From Morganella sibonii (GTDB lineage: Bacteria; Pseudomonadota; Gammaproteobacteria; Enterobacterales; Enterobacteriaceae): 64,000 bases of DNA. Position 1 is the stretch's first letter, and the number at the start of each line of letters is the position of its first letter. Of the stretch, positions 8,478 through 17,368 are shown one piece after another. The notes under the pieces were generated by a model. The model saw only the letters and a list, made by a program, of their open reading frames with translations, was not told where the DNA came from and did no database searches. The position numbers and the translations under genes are program-made. The DNA is taken from NCBI RefSeq assembly GCF_040560245.1, contig NZ_JAKMWP010000011.1; one strand, 5' to 3'.

Positions 8478-8978
8478 CGGTAATAACCCTTTTTATATGG
8501 ATACAGAGAGTGTTGCAGGGAGACCAAATAGAAGCCTGACTATAGGAGGCGGGATAATAAAAAGGGGGAGCGGACGCTAAAAATGTGATCTGCGCCCATT
8601 ATTGATATCAAAATGTTACAAAAATAATAATTAATTGTTTAATTAATATTTTTATGTAATTTAATTACGTATCATCGCATCAAAATAACATTAAATTAAC
8701 AAAACAAACCACAATCAATAACAATAATTGTGTTTTATTCTTACCGCTATAAAATCATTCTTATTGACATTTGTTAAATCACTAATGACTTTCGATAAAA
8801 TCGGGCTGAACCGATTGTTTTTAATGTAACAAAAGTATTTGTTTCATTTTGATGTGATAAAAATCACATAATAAAAACGATAACCCCTTTTATTTGTGAA
8901 ATAAAAAAACAAAAATAAGACGTTTTTTTGTTTGTTAATTGATTTATAAGCTATTTTTTATTTATGGATAAAACCGTA
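8478..8978. other. AT-rich upstream region of the sugar importer operon, no gene seen
   Basis: This is about 500 bases of strongly AT-rich DNA between the deacylase gene and the importer operon, both on the minus strand. No convincing reading frame is present. It holds the CRP-type site at 8852-8869 and an A/T-only inverted repeat near 8898-8930 that may be a weak terminator. Low GC and length suggest a regulated promoter region, possibly H-NS bound. That last point is inference. Confidence 0.5.
8852..8869. promoter_or_regulatory. CRP (cAMP receptor protein) binding site
   Basis: ATGTGATAAAAATCACAT matches the CRP consensus half-sites TGTGA and TCACA perfectly, with the correct 6-base spacer. 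It lies about 375 bases upstream of the sugar-importer start. That is far for a simple activator site, but the transcription start is unknown. The catabolic operon it precedes is a natural target. Confidence 0.75.
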
Positions 8979-9470
8979 TCACAGAATAAAGCTGAATTCC
9001 TGTGGTTTCACAATCGTCCGGTAATCATCCGCATTCAGAACAATGGTTTCTGTCAGTGTACCGGCATTAAAAGCGATATCGCTGTAACGTTCAAACAGCA
9101 CCGGGTCAATCACCAGTTCCAGTTCCGGGTTAAAGGTAAACGGGGCGAGTGCGCCAGGAACGCAGTCAGTTAATGTCTTTACCTGTTCAGCGGTGGCAAA
9201 AGAGATCTTTTTACCACCGAAAAAACCAGCCAGTTTTTCGCCGTTAATTTTTTCATCTCCGGGTAATACCGCCAGCACATTTTTCTTCACACCATTACCT
9301 TTCACTTTCAGTACCACGGCTTTGGAGCATTGCCCCAGTTCAACACCGCGTACCTGAGCGACCTCATCAGAGGTAAATCCGAGAGCATCGTGACTCATTA
9401 TTTCATAACGGGCGTGGTGGTTATCGAGAAGGGCGGTGATTTTACGGAGGATACTATCAGATGAAGACAT
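8979..9470 (-). CDS. yeaK: YbaK/YeaK-family aminoacyl-tRNA deacylase
   Basis: The 163-residue single-domain protein belongs to the YbaK/ProX editing family, which hydrolyses mischarged aminoacyl-tRNAs in trans. It shows KVKGNGV, the DCVPGALAPF loop, and the block LVIDPVLFERYSDIAFNAG, all close to E. coli YeaK. The start at 9470 (MSSSDSILRK) is chosen because AGGGAAA lies just upstream; an in-frame extension would add 21 unrelated residues. It appears to be a single-gene unit with its own start. The exact amino-acid specificity cannot be told from sequence. Confidence 0.8.
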   Translation of the reverse strand: MSSSDSILRKITALLDNHHARYEIMSHDALGFTSDEVAQVRGVELGQCSKAVVLKVKGNGVKKNVLAVLPGDEKINGEKLAGFFGGKKISFATAEQVKTLTDCVPGALAPFTFNPELELVIDPVLFERYSDIAFNAGTLTETIVLNADDYRTIVKPQEFSFIL

Positions 9471-9560
9471 ACGGCTTTCCCTGTTTTTATTTTGACTACC
9501 GATCACGGTAATCAAAAACACAGGGAAAACCAATGCGTTTGCGCTGAGAATGTGACAGGG

Positions 9561-11027
9561 CTACGGCCAGTTACGCCAGAAACTGACCGATAGCAGCACC
9601 AGCAGGGTATATATCTCCAGACGGCCTAATAACATGGCGAAGCAGAGCAGATATTTTGCCGCCGGGGATATCTCCCCGAACCCGGGCGCTGTTAATCCGA
9701 ATCCCAGCCCCATATTATTAATACAGGCCGCCACACTGGCAAACGAGGTCATTAAATCGTACCCCATCAGGTTAAGACACCAGATAAAAAAGCAGGTACT
9801 GATAATATAAAGGAAGAAAAAACTCAGCACGGAGTTAATCAGCCGGTGCTGAACAACCGTATCACCAACCTTTATCAGTGTTTGTGCCCGCGGATGGATA
9901 AGAGAATAGACTTCCCGCCAGCTTTGTTTGGAGAGAATTAAAAAACGGATCGCTTTTATCCCGCCGCAGGTGGAACCGACACAACCGCCGAAAAAGCTGG
10001 CAAACAGCAGGAGAACAATAATATGAGACGGCCATTGCGCATAATCACCGGTGGCCAGCCCGTTATCCGTCAGCATGGAACTGGTCAGAAAAAAGGCATG
10101 TACAAAAGACTCTTCCGCGGAAGAATACATATTTGCCCGCCAGACCTCAAAAAAGACCAGGGCGATAATAAAGGCGGCCACTGCAAAATAAAACCGTAAT
10201 TCCGTATTACTGAATAAGGGCTTCAGGCTGCGTTTTGCCAGCGCGACAAAATAGAGGGTAAAGTTGACGGCGGATAATAATGAAAACGCACCTGCCACCA
10301 GTTCAATCGCAGAACTGTTAAAATAACCGATACTTTCACTGTAGGTGGAAAACCCGCCGAGCGACACCGTCGAAAGCCCGTGACATAACGCGTCAAACCA
10401 TGACATTCCGGCCAGCTTAAACGCAACCGTACAGAGAAATCCCAGCAATAAATAGGTAAACCACAAATTACGGGCTGAACTGGCCAGGCGCGGGGTTAAT
10501 TTTTCATCCTTAAACGGACCGGGCATTTCTGACTGATATAAGCGCATTCCGCCGATACCCAGCAACGGGAATATCGCCACCGCCAGAACAATAACACCGA
10601 GGCCGCCGATAAAATTGAGCTGGGCACGGTAATATAAAACGGAACGGGGTAAATCCGTCACATTATGGAAGACTGAAGCCCCGGTAGTGGTAATCCCGGA
10701 AACGCCCTCAAATAAGGCATCTTCAAATGCCATGTTCAGGTGATCATCCAGCCAGAACGGCATCGCGCTGATGATAGAAAATAACAGCCAGAAAACGGCA
10801 ATAACCAGAAAGCCATCCCGCGTCTGTAATTGCAGCCCGCTTGTTTTACTGCGGTACCAGCAGATTAATCCTGCGGGAAAAAAAATCAGGAAGCTGCCGG
10901 CAAATGCAAAAAAACTCTGTTCCTGCGCAATAAGCGCAACCAGCATCGGTAACAACAGCGTCAGGCTGTAAATCACTATCAAAAAACTGCTCAGATGGAT
11001 AATGACTCGGGAACGGGTTGATATCAC
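9561..11027 (-). CDS. TrkH/TrkG-family potassium uptake channel
   Basis: The 488-residue membrane protein forms the K+ pathway of a Trk system with the cytosolic TrkA subunit. The four pore loops carry the expected filter glycines: GITTTGASVF, TVSLGGFST, TDNGLATGD and INNMGLGFG. GGIKAIRFLIL follows the third loop, as in TrkH. The length matches E. coli TrkH (483). The initiator is GTG at 11027. The ends of the gene are isolated and no trkA is adjacent. Whether this is the only Trk channel of the genome or a second copy cannot be seen from this window. Confidence 0.88.
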   Translation of the reverse strand: MISTRSRVIIHLSSFLIVIYSLTLLLPMLVALIAQEQSFFAFAGSFLIFFPAGLICWYRSKTSGLQLQTRDGFLVIAVFWLLFSIISAMPFWLDDHLNMAFEDALFEGVSGITTTGASVFHNVTDLPRSVLYYRAQLNFIGGLGVIVLAVAIFPLLGIGGMRLYQSEMPGPFKDEKLTPRLASSARNLWFTYLLLGFLCTVAFKLAGMSWFDALCHGLSTVSLGGFSTYSESIGYFNSSAIELVAGAFSLLSAVNFTLYFVALAKRSLKPLFSNTELRFYFAVAAFIIALVFFEVWRANMYSSAEESFVHAFFLTSSMLTDNGLATGDYAQWPSHIIVLLLFASFFGGCVGSTCGGIKAIRFLILSKQSWREVYSLIHPRAQTLIKVGDTVVQHRLINSVLSFFFLYIISTCFFIWCLNLMGYDLMTSFASVAACINNMGLGFGLTAPGFGEISPAAKYLLCFAMLLGRLEIYTLLVLLSVSFWRNWP

Positions 11028-11200
11028 AGGATGACCACCGGCTTTTCTAAAATAAACAGCAGATAATACGAAATAGCTGATAGTGAACTGATTGCCGCTG
11101 ATTGTAAATTGTTTTCAGCTGAACAGAGCAGCAGGATCAAAAAAGGCGGCAGATCCGGCTGCCGCCTTACCATCCATATCATGATACAGCAAAAACGATC

Positions 11201-11470
11201 TTATATGGTTTCGTCTGCCCATACCCGCTGATAATCGGTCCCGTTCACCTGCCAGACCTCACGGATATTCTCACCGGTATAATTGAGATAATCATGTTCA
11301 GCGGAAAACTGTACCGCCAGTGCCGTTTCACACTCCGTGGTTATCTTTCTTGGTGCATCGATAACAGATGACGCCACGGAATCTTCCTGCAAACGGATTT
11401 TCAGTTTTTTTAATCCGTGCTGCACATGGAACAGAAACAGATAATTATAAAACAGATAGTTATGAAACAT
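11201..11470 (-). CDS. Small putative Se/S-carrier protein, DUF3343-like
   Basis: The 89-residue protein starts at 11470, where GGAG lies 7 bases upstream, and it overlaps the end of the yedE gene by 11 bases. YLFLFHVQHGLKKLKIRL followed by APRKITTECETALAV fits the DUF3343 (putative Se/S carrier) pattern: a beta strand, a helix bearing the carrier surface, then a PREI-type strand and a conserved Cys in the S/T-x-C-x-x-A context. The single Cys in TTEC would be the carrier residue. DUF3343 proteins are often found with YedE and YedF. Coupling to yedE supports a joint role in sulfur or selenium handling. The assignment rests on pattern recognition and was not confirmed by a search. Confidence 0.6.
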   Translation of the reverse strand: MFHNYLFYNYLFLFHVQHGLKKLKIRLQEDSVASSVIDAPRKITTECETALAVQFSAEHDYLNYTGENIREVWQVNGTDYQRVWADETI

Positions 11471-12539
11471 TCTCAGCTCCGGATTTTTTATTGGCAAGCC
11501 GGGTGTAAATAAGGCCGACGGCGATAGTCAGTACCAGACCAATAATAACAACCAGTTTACCGTTTTCAGTCACACCGGCAGGGCTTGAGGCATAGGAAAA
11601 ATTATGTGCAAAGGCCGCACCGGTCAGCATTCCCAGCACACTGACCGCCGCATCGGTATTACCCTGTCCGGCGTTAGCTAACTGCCGCAGCGGGCAGCCG
11701 GTAATAAAGACACCGCATAATCCGACCAGCGACATGGAGAGGAAATTCCACAGCCCGTCATTATGCGCAACCGGCTGATTATCAAAGCCGATATTGATTT
11801 TTCCGGTGAGCATATTACCGGCAATAACAACCAGCAGCAGAGCGAGAACGCCGATTGCCATCGTGTAATTGCGTGACAGGAAGATATTTTTCGCCATCCC
11901 GATAAAACAGAAGCGGGTACGCTGAATAATCACACCGATAATAAGCCCGGCTGTTATTGCCATCCAGACCGGAGCATGAGCGGCTCCCGGCCCTTTGACA
12001 CTGGATTTGAAAATGGAACTGTCGATAATAAACAGCACAAATAACACCAGACACACGGCCGGTAATATTAAACCTTCAGCCGCTGACTGCTGATAATTAC
12101 GCGGTAATGAAAAGCCTTTTTTAATAAACAGACTACCGATGCCGATACCGGCAACCAGGCCGAATAACCCGACAACGGCATTTAAATCACCGGCACCAAT
12201 CCGCAGGATCATCCGCAGCGGGCACCCTAAAAAGACCAGACAACCGGCCATCATCAGAAAACCGAGTGTAAACCGGATAACCGGTGCAGAACCGGCTTTG
12301 GACTGAAACTCTTTAAAAATAACCGCAGCCCCGAATGAACCGAGAATAAAACCAAAAATTTCAGGACGAAGATATTGGACGGTTTCGGTATTATGCAATC
12401 CCATACTGCCTGCACTATCCCGGATAAAACAAGCGACACAAACACCCATATTTGGCGGGTTTCCGTATATACCAAGGAGTACAGCGCTGATCCCTATAAT
12501 AATACCGGAAATGATGATAATTATTTTTGTTGCGGACAT
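11460..12539 (-). CDS. yedE: YedE-family transporter (putative selenium or sulfur-compound transport)
   Basis: The 359-residue membrane protein is a duplicated YeeE/YedE fold with about ten hydrophobic segments. The cysteine motifs characteristic of the family are visible: GVCVACFIRD near residue 35, FLGCPLRM in the first half, and RTRFCFIGM and ITGCPLRQL in the second half. These cysteines are thought to relay the sulfur or selenium compound. The start has GGAG 7 bases upstream. Its usual genomic partner YedF (a TusA-like protein) is absent; a DUF3343-like gene overlaps its end instead. Confidence 0.85.
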   Translation of the reverse strand: MSATKIIIIISGIIIGISAVLLGIYGNPPNMGVCVACFIRDSAGSMGLHNTETVQYLRPEIFGFILGSFGAAVIFKEFQSKAGSAPVIRFTLGFLMMAGCLVFLGCPLRMILRIGAGDLNAVVGLFGLVAGIGIGSLFIKKGFSLPRNYQQSAAEGLILPAVCLVLFVLFIIDSSIFKSSVKGPGAAHAPVWMAITAGLIIGVIIQRTRFCFIGMAKNIFLSRNYTMAIGVLALLLVVIAGNMLTGKINIGFDNQPVAHNDGLWNFLSMSLVGLCGVFITGCPLRQLANAGQGNTDAAVSVLGMLTGAAFAHNFSYASSPAGVTENGKLVVIIGLVLTIAVGLIYTRLANKKSGAENVS

Positions 12540-12770
12540 TATATGACTCCGTTATGGAGATGTTATCTCCTGACTAATAGGACCTATTAAGTACAGGGTC
12601 AATGTACCGCAGTGAAAAATAATATCTTTTACCCGGGTCAAAGATTTTGAACGCAATGAACCTGTGAGTAAAATATCCGATGAGGAACAGAAATACACCT
12701 TGCAGCCAGTGACTATCAATTTATAATCTTTAAATATTAACTGTTTATTACATTGCCGGGAGTTCGTACG
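12540..12770. other. Divergent intergenic region between yedE and a secreted-protein gene
   Basis: About 230 AT-rich bases separate the divergent start of yedE from a plus-strand secreted-protein gene, so both promoters should lie here. The pair ATAGGACCTATTA near 12574-12590 is a short palindromic stretch. I see no identifiable operator. Confidence 0.3.
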
Positions 12771-13634
12771 TTGAAAAGATTATTGCTGTTAAGTCTGATG
12801 TGTGGATTTTCTTATAATGTGTATGCCGGTGAAAATACCTGTTCAGCAGAAACCGCTGCCGTTGACGCATTTAATAATTTTATTTTTATGCAGGAACGGC
12901 CTTTTAACGATTCACTGAAAGAAATGAAAGTGCATATAAAAAGTAGTGATGACTACATTGATAATAGCGCGTATGCAAAATTTGATGATTGCGGCGGATT
13001 GCTGATACTGGAAAACAGCGAGATCATTAAATCCCGGATAAAAGAGCATGTTATCGTCAATGTCTTTAACATCAGGATAAATAAGCAGGATGAAAACTGG
13101 CGCTATAATATGACATTTAAACTGTCTGATATTGACCAGCATGGTGTTGATAATACATTTATGGTTCAAAGACAGCACGGGAAATTCCTGACTGACCGCA
13201 ACGGGAAAATAACAAAATCGGAAGATACGTCTTATGCCACGCTCGGTGATGAACGTATGAAATTCAAAGCGGAGACCCGCTTTTTAAGTGATAATAAAGG
13301 ACGGTTGTCAAAATTGGACAGAGTCAGTACACAACCAAATGACAGCTCAAATACACGCTATTTTTATGATGATAAAGACCGCTTAATACGGACTCAGTCT
13401 GACTCCACAACGAAAGAATATACCTATACAGATGATGGCAAGCAATCAGGCAGCACAATGGTTCAGACATTTTCCACAACCGAAACAACCGTGACAACAT
13501 GTAAGGATTGGAATAAATTCGGCAGATGTACACGTGCAGAACAGGATATAACGGTGTTAATTGAAAGTGAGAATGGCGAAAATGACAGTGTCTATAAGCA
13601 TCATGCGGAAATTAATTATGAGTATGTTTATTAA
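12771..13634 (+). CDS. Secreted protein of unknown function with an RHS/YD-like repeat
   Basis: The 287-residue protein has a clear signal peptide (MKRLLLLSLMCGFSYNVYA), so it is periplasmic or secreted. I chose the TTG at 12771 because GGGAG lies 8 bases upstream; an upstream TTG at 12753 would add six residues ahead of the signal peptide. The last third contains the pattern YFYDDKDRLIRTQSDSTTK, which resembles a YD/RHS repeat unit, followed by many Thr/Ser residues. No catalytic motif was recognised. Six cysteines in the mature protein (in NTCSAE, DDCGG, TTCKDW and GRCTR among others) would allow disulfides. Function is unknown. Confidence 0.65.
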   Translation: MKRLLLLSLMCGFSYNVYAGENTCSAETAAVDAFNNFIFMQERPFNDSLKEMKVHIKSSDDYIDNSAYAKFDDCGGLLILENSEIIKSRIKEHVIVNVFNIRINKQDENWRYNMTFKLSDIDQHGVDNTFMVQRQHGKFLTDRNGKITKSEDTSYATLGDERMKFKAETRFLSDNKGRLSKLDRVSTQPNDSSNTRYFYDDKDRLIRTQSDSTTKEYTYTDDGKQSGSTMVQTFSTTETTVTTCKDWNKFGRCTRAEQDITVLIESENGENDSVYKHHAEINYEYVY

Positions 13635-13892
13635 TTTAGGTTATTACGCTGTTTATTTTAACGGAAATATGATTAATACCAGATATATTAATGATGATTA
13701 AAAAAGCTAATGTTGTTACAGAAATATTCCTTGCTTTTTCAAAGATGATGTTAACCGGAATATGATTATTTAATATCCCAGGGAATATTTCCCCGGGATG
13801 CCGGTTTTTCATATAAATACCCGGGAGAAACACACAATGTGTTCTCCGGTTACAACATAGAAACGTGAGTAGATAAGAGGATGAACGACGGT

Positions 13893-14381
13893 ATGACCAA
13901 TTATACGGATGTAACGGTAAAAGCACAGAATGCCGGACCCGGTCTCTGCTTTTTATTATTGCTGGCGGCCTGGGTTGTCGTGTTTTTCATACCGGATACT
14001 ATTTTTATTGTTGTACCCGGGATGATTGGTTTTGCACTTCTGTTTTTTATTTACTACCTGGTATCGGAAGGGCACCTTGCAGCTATTTTGGGCGGAGTTA
14101 TTGCAAGCGTCATTTTGATGGCAATCGCTGCGGCAATCCCCGTTATTGGCTGGATACTCCTGATATGCTGGATATTTTACAACATCGTGAGGGCATTTGA
14201 GAGCATTCAGAATTTGCTGCCGGATGCCCTGTTGAGCGCGGCACTATATGGCAGTCTCTTAATTCCTGTCATCTGCCAGTTTAATTATTACGGCAGCAGT
14301 AATTTATTACTGACGATAGGATGCGGAGTTGTCTACCTTATCGCAGCAGCGGGATGTGCTGTGCGTATCAGCGAGCGTTAG
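13893..14381 (+). CDS. Small multi-pass membrane protein, N-terminal part of an amber-split gene
   Basis: The 162-residue protein has about five hydrophobic segments (residues about 14-34, 35-52, 60-90, 113-125 and 135-155) and no recognised family. The start is uncertain. The ATG at 13881 abuts AAGAGG with no spacer, while the ATG at 13893 gives a 12-base spacer, so 13893 is preferred. It ends at TAG (14379-14381), and the next reading frame continues in exactly the same frame with no stop until 15116. The sequence between this stop and the next ATG encodes SLFLFS, which completes the next hydrophobic helix. The two parts are probably one gene broken by an amber codon. Confidence 0.6.
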   Translation: MTNYTDVTVKAQNAGPGLCFLLLLAAWVVVFFIPDTIFIVVPGMIGFALLFFIYYLVSEGHLAAILGGVIASVILMAIAAAIPVIGWILLICWIFYNIVRAFESIQNLLPDALLSAALYGSLLIPVICQFNYYGSSNLLLTIGCGVVYLIAAAGCAVRISER

Positions 14382-14417
14382 GATACGACAAAACACAGCC
14401 TGTTTCTCTTTTCAGTT

Positions 14418-15116
14418 ATGCTGCTCTCTGTACCGATGATTGTGCTGTTGATTGTGTCAATTGTCGCCTCGCTGCGTGCTGCATTCCGGACGAGCCTGGT
14501 AAAAACAACCACGAAACTTCCTCAGTCGGTGAGCGGATACACTACAGCCCGGGGAACGGTTGTTGCCGGCTACACGCGCAATGTCACTCAGACAGTAGTC
14601 TCCACCGTGATTGTTCCCGGTGCCGGCGCCGTGGGGGCATCGTTAACCGGTTCACTGGCAGAATTAAGCGCTGCTGCGGATGAACCGTCTGCCAAACGAT
14701 TGAATGATGAAAAAAAACAGTGTTACGCGACGAACAAAGATCATCACTTTTATCGTTATGATGGGCTGAATGATAAAAAAATCGGTAACTTTATTCAGGC
14801 TGTTGCCGGAGCGGGAACATTACCGCCTCTTAAAAAAGAGGATGTCCTTGTTTACTTTGATGAAACGCTGATGGGGAAAGGTGATCGTGGCGTAGTGTTA
14901 ACCGATGAGGCTATCTATTGTTTACCGGGCATGTTTGAGGATGAAGAGAAATTCTTCACTCGGTTCAGTAATATCGGGAAGGTCACTTTTTCCGGTACGC
15001 TGAATAAGCAAATTACTCTCTGGCTGAAAGAGGGGAAAAAACAGAAAATCACACTGACTCAATCCAACGCCGGTACTAAAAAAGTCTTCGAAATGATTGA
15101 GCTGGCGATTGCCTGA
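14418..15116 (+). CDS. Membrane protein with C-terminal bacterial PH-like domain (in frame after the TAG)
   Basis: The 232-residue product opens with a hydrophobic helix (MLLSVPMIVLLIVSIVASL), then a Gly/Val/Ala-rich stretch (about 48-85) that may be a second membrane region. The C-terminal half (about 130-230) has a PH-like fold pattern: DVLVYFDETLMGKGDRGVVLT, DEAIYCL, FSNIGKVTFSG, LWLKEG and a closing FEMIELAI helix. This resembles the bPH_3/YokE-type domain. There is no ribosome-binding site before the ATG at 14418, and the frame is continuous with the preceding gene through one TAG. Domain call by pattern only; function unknown. Confidence 0.55.
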   Translation: MLLSVPMIVLLIVSIVASLRAAFRTSLVKTTTKLPQSVSGYTTARGTVVAGYTRNVTQTVVSTVIVPGAGAVGASLTGSLAELSAAADEPSAKRLNDEKKQCYATNKDHHFYRYDGLNDKKIGNFIQAVAGAGTLPPLKKEDVLVYFDETLMGKGDRGVVLTDEAIYCLPGMFEDEEKFFTRFSNIGKVTFSGTLNKQITLWLKEGKKQKITLTQSNAGTKKVFEMIELAIA

Positions 15117-15193
15117 GAAACGGGTTCAGTGCTGCGGAGCATTTTTTCGATTATTATCCGGAAAAGCTGAGAGGGATTGTAAGTATCCCAATA

Positions 15194-15219
15194 AAAATCC
15201 ACGCAATAGCGTGGATTTT
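15194..15219. terminator. Bidirectional intrinsic terminator
   Basis: An 11-base-pair stem (AAAATCCACGC/GCGTGGATTTT) with an AATA loop lies between the plus-strand PH-like gene and the minus-strand ychF gene, which converge here. The stem ends in A/T runs on both sides. Confidence 0.75.
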
Positions 15220-15277
15220 ATGGTTTTTTACGATGCTTCTGATATTCAGTAAAACATCATAAGACTATAAATTTTAG

Positions 15278-16369
15278 TTACACATTAAACAGGAAATTCA
15301 GCACGTCGCCGTCTTTCACAATGTAATCTTTGCCTTCTGCGCGCATTTTACCGGCTTCTTTTGCACCTTGTTCGCCTTTGTACTGGATGAAATCCTCAAA
15401 TGCGATGGTCTGGGCGCGGATAAAACCTTTTTCAAAGTCGGTGTGGATTTTACCGGCTGCCTGCGGAGCGGTTGCGCCGACAGGGATGGTCCATGCACGG
15501 ACTTCTTTTACACCGGCGGTGAAGTAGGTCTGCAGGTTGAGCAGGGCGTAACCGGCGCGGATCACACGGTTCAGACCCGGTTCTTCGATACCGAGGTCAG
15601 CCATAAACTCTTCGCGGTCGCCATCTTCCAGCTCGGCGATGTCGGATTCAATTGCCGCGCATACCGGCACAACCACTGAACCTTCTTTCTCTGCGATTTC
15701 ACGCACCTGATCCAGATACGGGTTGTTCTCAAAGCCATCTTCATGGACATTGGCAATGTACATGGTTGGTTTCAGGGTCAGGAAGCTCAGGTAGCGGATC
15801 GCGCCCATTTCTTCTTTGTTCAGATTCAGCGTGCGCAGCATCTGTGCATTTTCCAGCAGCGGCAGGCATTTTTCCAGCACTTCCAGTTCCAGTTTCGCGT
15901 CTTTATCGCCGCCTTTGGCACGTTTCTGCACGCGGTGAATAGCGCGTTCGCAGGTGTCGAGGTCAGCCAGCGCCAGTTCGGTATTGATGGTATCAATATC
16001 TTCTGCCGGGTTAACACGGCCGGAAACGTGAACAATGTTATCATCGTCAAAGCAGCGGACAACGTGACCGATAGCTTCTGTTTCGCGGATGTTGGTCAGG
16101 AACTGGTTACCCAGACCTTCACCTTTGGATGCGCCTTTCACCAGACCGGCGATATCGACGAATTCCATGGTGGTCGGCAGAATACGCTGTGGTTTTACGA
16201 TTTCCGCCAGTGCATCCAGACGGGCATCCGGCATCGGCACCACGCCGGTGTTCGGCTCAATTGTACAGAACGGAAAGTTCGCCGCTTCAATTCCTGCTTT
16301 GGTCAGCGCGTTAAACAGCGTTGATTTCCCGACGTTCGGCAGACCGACGATACCACATTTGAAACCCAT
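15278..16369 (-). CDS. ychF: Redox-regulated ATPase YchF (Obg-family P-loop protein)
   Basis: The 363-residue protein is a ribosome-associated Obg-family nucleotidase that prefers ATP. The P-loop GLPNVGKST is at residues 8-16, and FVDIAGLVKGAS is the switch II region. NVHE replaces the usual NKxD guanine-specificity motif, which is the hallmark of YchF. A C-terminal TGS-type domain ends DVLNFLFNV. Length agrees with E. coli YchF (363). It lies downstream of pth on the same strand, as in E. coli, separated by about 106 bases. Confidence 0.97.
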   Translation of the reverse strand: MGFKCGIVGLPNVGKSTLFNALTKAGIEAANFPFCTIEPNTGVVPMPDARLDALAEIVKPQRILPTTMEFVDIAGLVKGASKGEGLGNQFLTNIRETEAIGHVVRCFDDDNIVHVSGRVNPAEDIDTINTELALADLDTCERAIHRVQKRAKGGDKDAKLELEVLEKCLPLLENAQMLRTLNLNKEEMGAIRYLSFLTLKPTMYIANVHEDGFENNPYLDQVREIAEKEGSVVVPVCAAIESDIAELEDGDREEFMADLGIEEPGLNRVIRAGYALLNLQTYFTAGVKEVRAWTIPVGATAPQAAGKIHTDFEKGFIRAQTIAFEDFIQYKGEQGAKEAGKMRAEGKDYIVKDGDVLNFLFNV

Positions 16370-16475
16370 AAATTCTTCACCTTAAAAATGACAGCAGACC
16401 AAAACGGCCTGCAAGCACGTTAAATAATTGCCGCCGATTATACACGGTTACGGATAAACAGACGATACCTGAGGC

Positions 16476-17066
16476 TCACTGACCGGCTTTAAATGTATGC
16501 AGACGTGAAATGGCTTTTGCCATGCCGTCTTTCATCAGCACATCGGTGCAGCGTACCGCCTCATCGATGGTTTCATCTATCAGTTTCTGTTCAGAAGCCG
16601 GGGGCTTGCCCAGCACAAAACCGACCACTTTACTTTTATCACCCGGATGGCCGATGCCGATACGCAGGCGGTGAAAGTCCGGGTTGTTGCCCAGCTTGCT
16701 CTGGATATCTTTCAGGCCGTTATGGCCGCCGTTGCCGCCGCCGAGTTTCATTTTTGCCACGCCGGGCAGGAGATCCAGCTCATCATGTGCCACCAGAATT
16801 TCATCCGGGGCAATCTGATAGAAACCGGCGAGGGCGCTGACCGCTTTTCCGCTCAGGTTCATAAAGGTGGTCGGTACCAGCAGACGGACATCATTCCCCT
16901 GAATATTCAGGCGCGCAGTATAACCGTAAAACTTACTTTCTGATTTTAATGACTGGTTATAACGGCGGGCCAGTTCATCCACATACCAGGCACCGGCATT
17001 GTGGCGGGTTTGGGCGTATTCCGCACCGGGGTTGGCCAGCCCCACAATTAATTTTATCTGACTCAC
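16476..17066 (-). CDS. pth: Peptidyl-tRNA hydrolase
   Basis: The 196-residue enzyme releases peptides from peptidyl-tRNA that drops off ribosomes. Family motifs are GLANPGAEYAQTRHNAGAWY with catalytic His near residue 22, the TFMNLSGKAV loop, VAHDELDL containing the catalytic Asp, and GGHNGLKDI. Length matches E. coli Pth (194). It is on the same strand as ychF, upstream of it, as in the E. coli pth-ychF pair. Confidence 0.97.
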   Translation of the reverse strand: MSQIKLIVGLANPGAEYAQTRHNAGAWYVDELARRYNQSLKSESKFYGYTARLNIQGNDVRLLVPTTFMNLSGKAVSALAGFYQIAPDEILVAHDELDLLPGVAKMKLGGGNGGHNGLKDIQSKLGNNPDFHRLRIGIGHPGDKSKVVGFVLGKPPASEQKLIDETIDEAVRCTDVLMKDGMAKAISRLHTFKAGQ

Positions 17067-17368
17067 ACTTGTATCACTTGTTGTTCAGGCAGGTTTGACT
17101 GCAAAGAGGGCTATTCTACCCGTCACCCGCGCGGAGTACAAAAGAAACGTCCTTCCGGGACGGATGTGACTATTTGTGCAATAATTTAGTGATGAATTAT
17201 TAAATTTCGCTTTTTGGCACAATAAGCCAAATAAAATGTTTTATTTTTGGCCTGTGTGATCTGAACCGCAACATATTGCGGCAAATTCGGGCTATACTTA
17301 GTGTCAAGAAGGAATTCCTGCTTTCGTACTTTGAGTTGTTAAAAGACAAAAGAGTGGCGGAGGTCCCT

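Noticed and set aside
8894..8930. A/T-only inverted repeat near the end of the deacylase gene
   Set aside because: The stem has only A/T pairs and no clear terminator tract, so I left it as a possible weak terminator only.
13374..13450. A full RHS toxin in the secreted protein
   Set aside because: Only one YD-like unit is visible and the protein is too short for an RHS toxin.
16476..17066. Long shadow frames on the opposite strand of pth and other core genes
   Set aside because: They lie in other frames of clearly identified genes and show no independent coding evidence.
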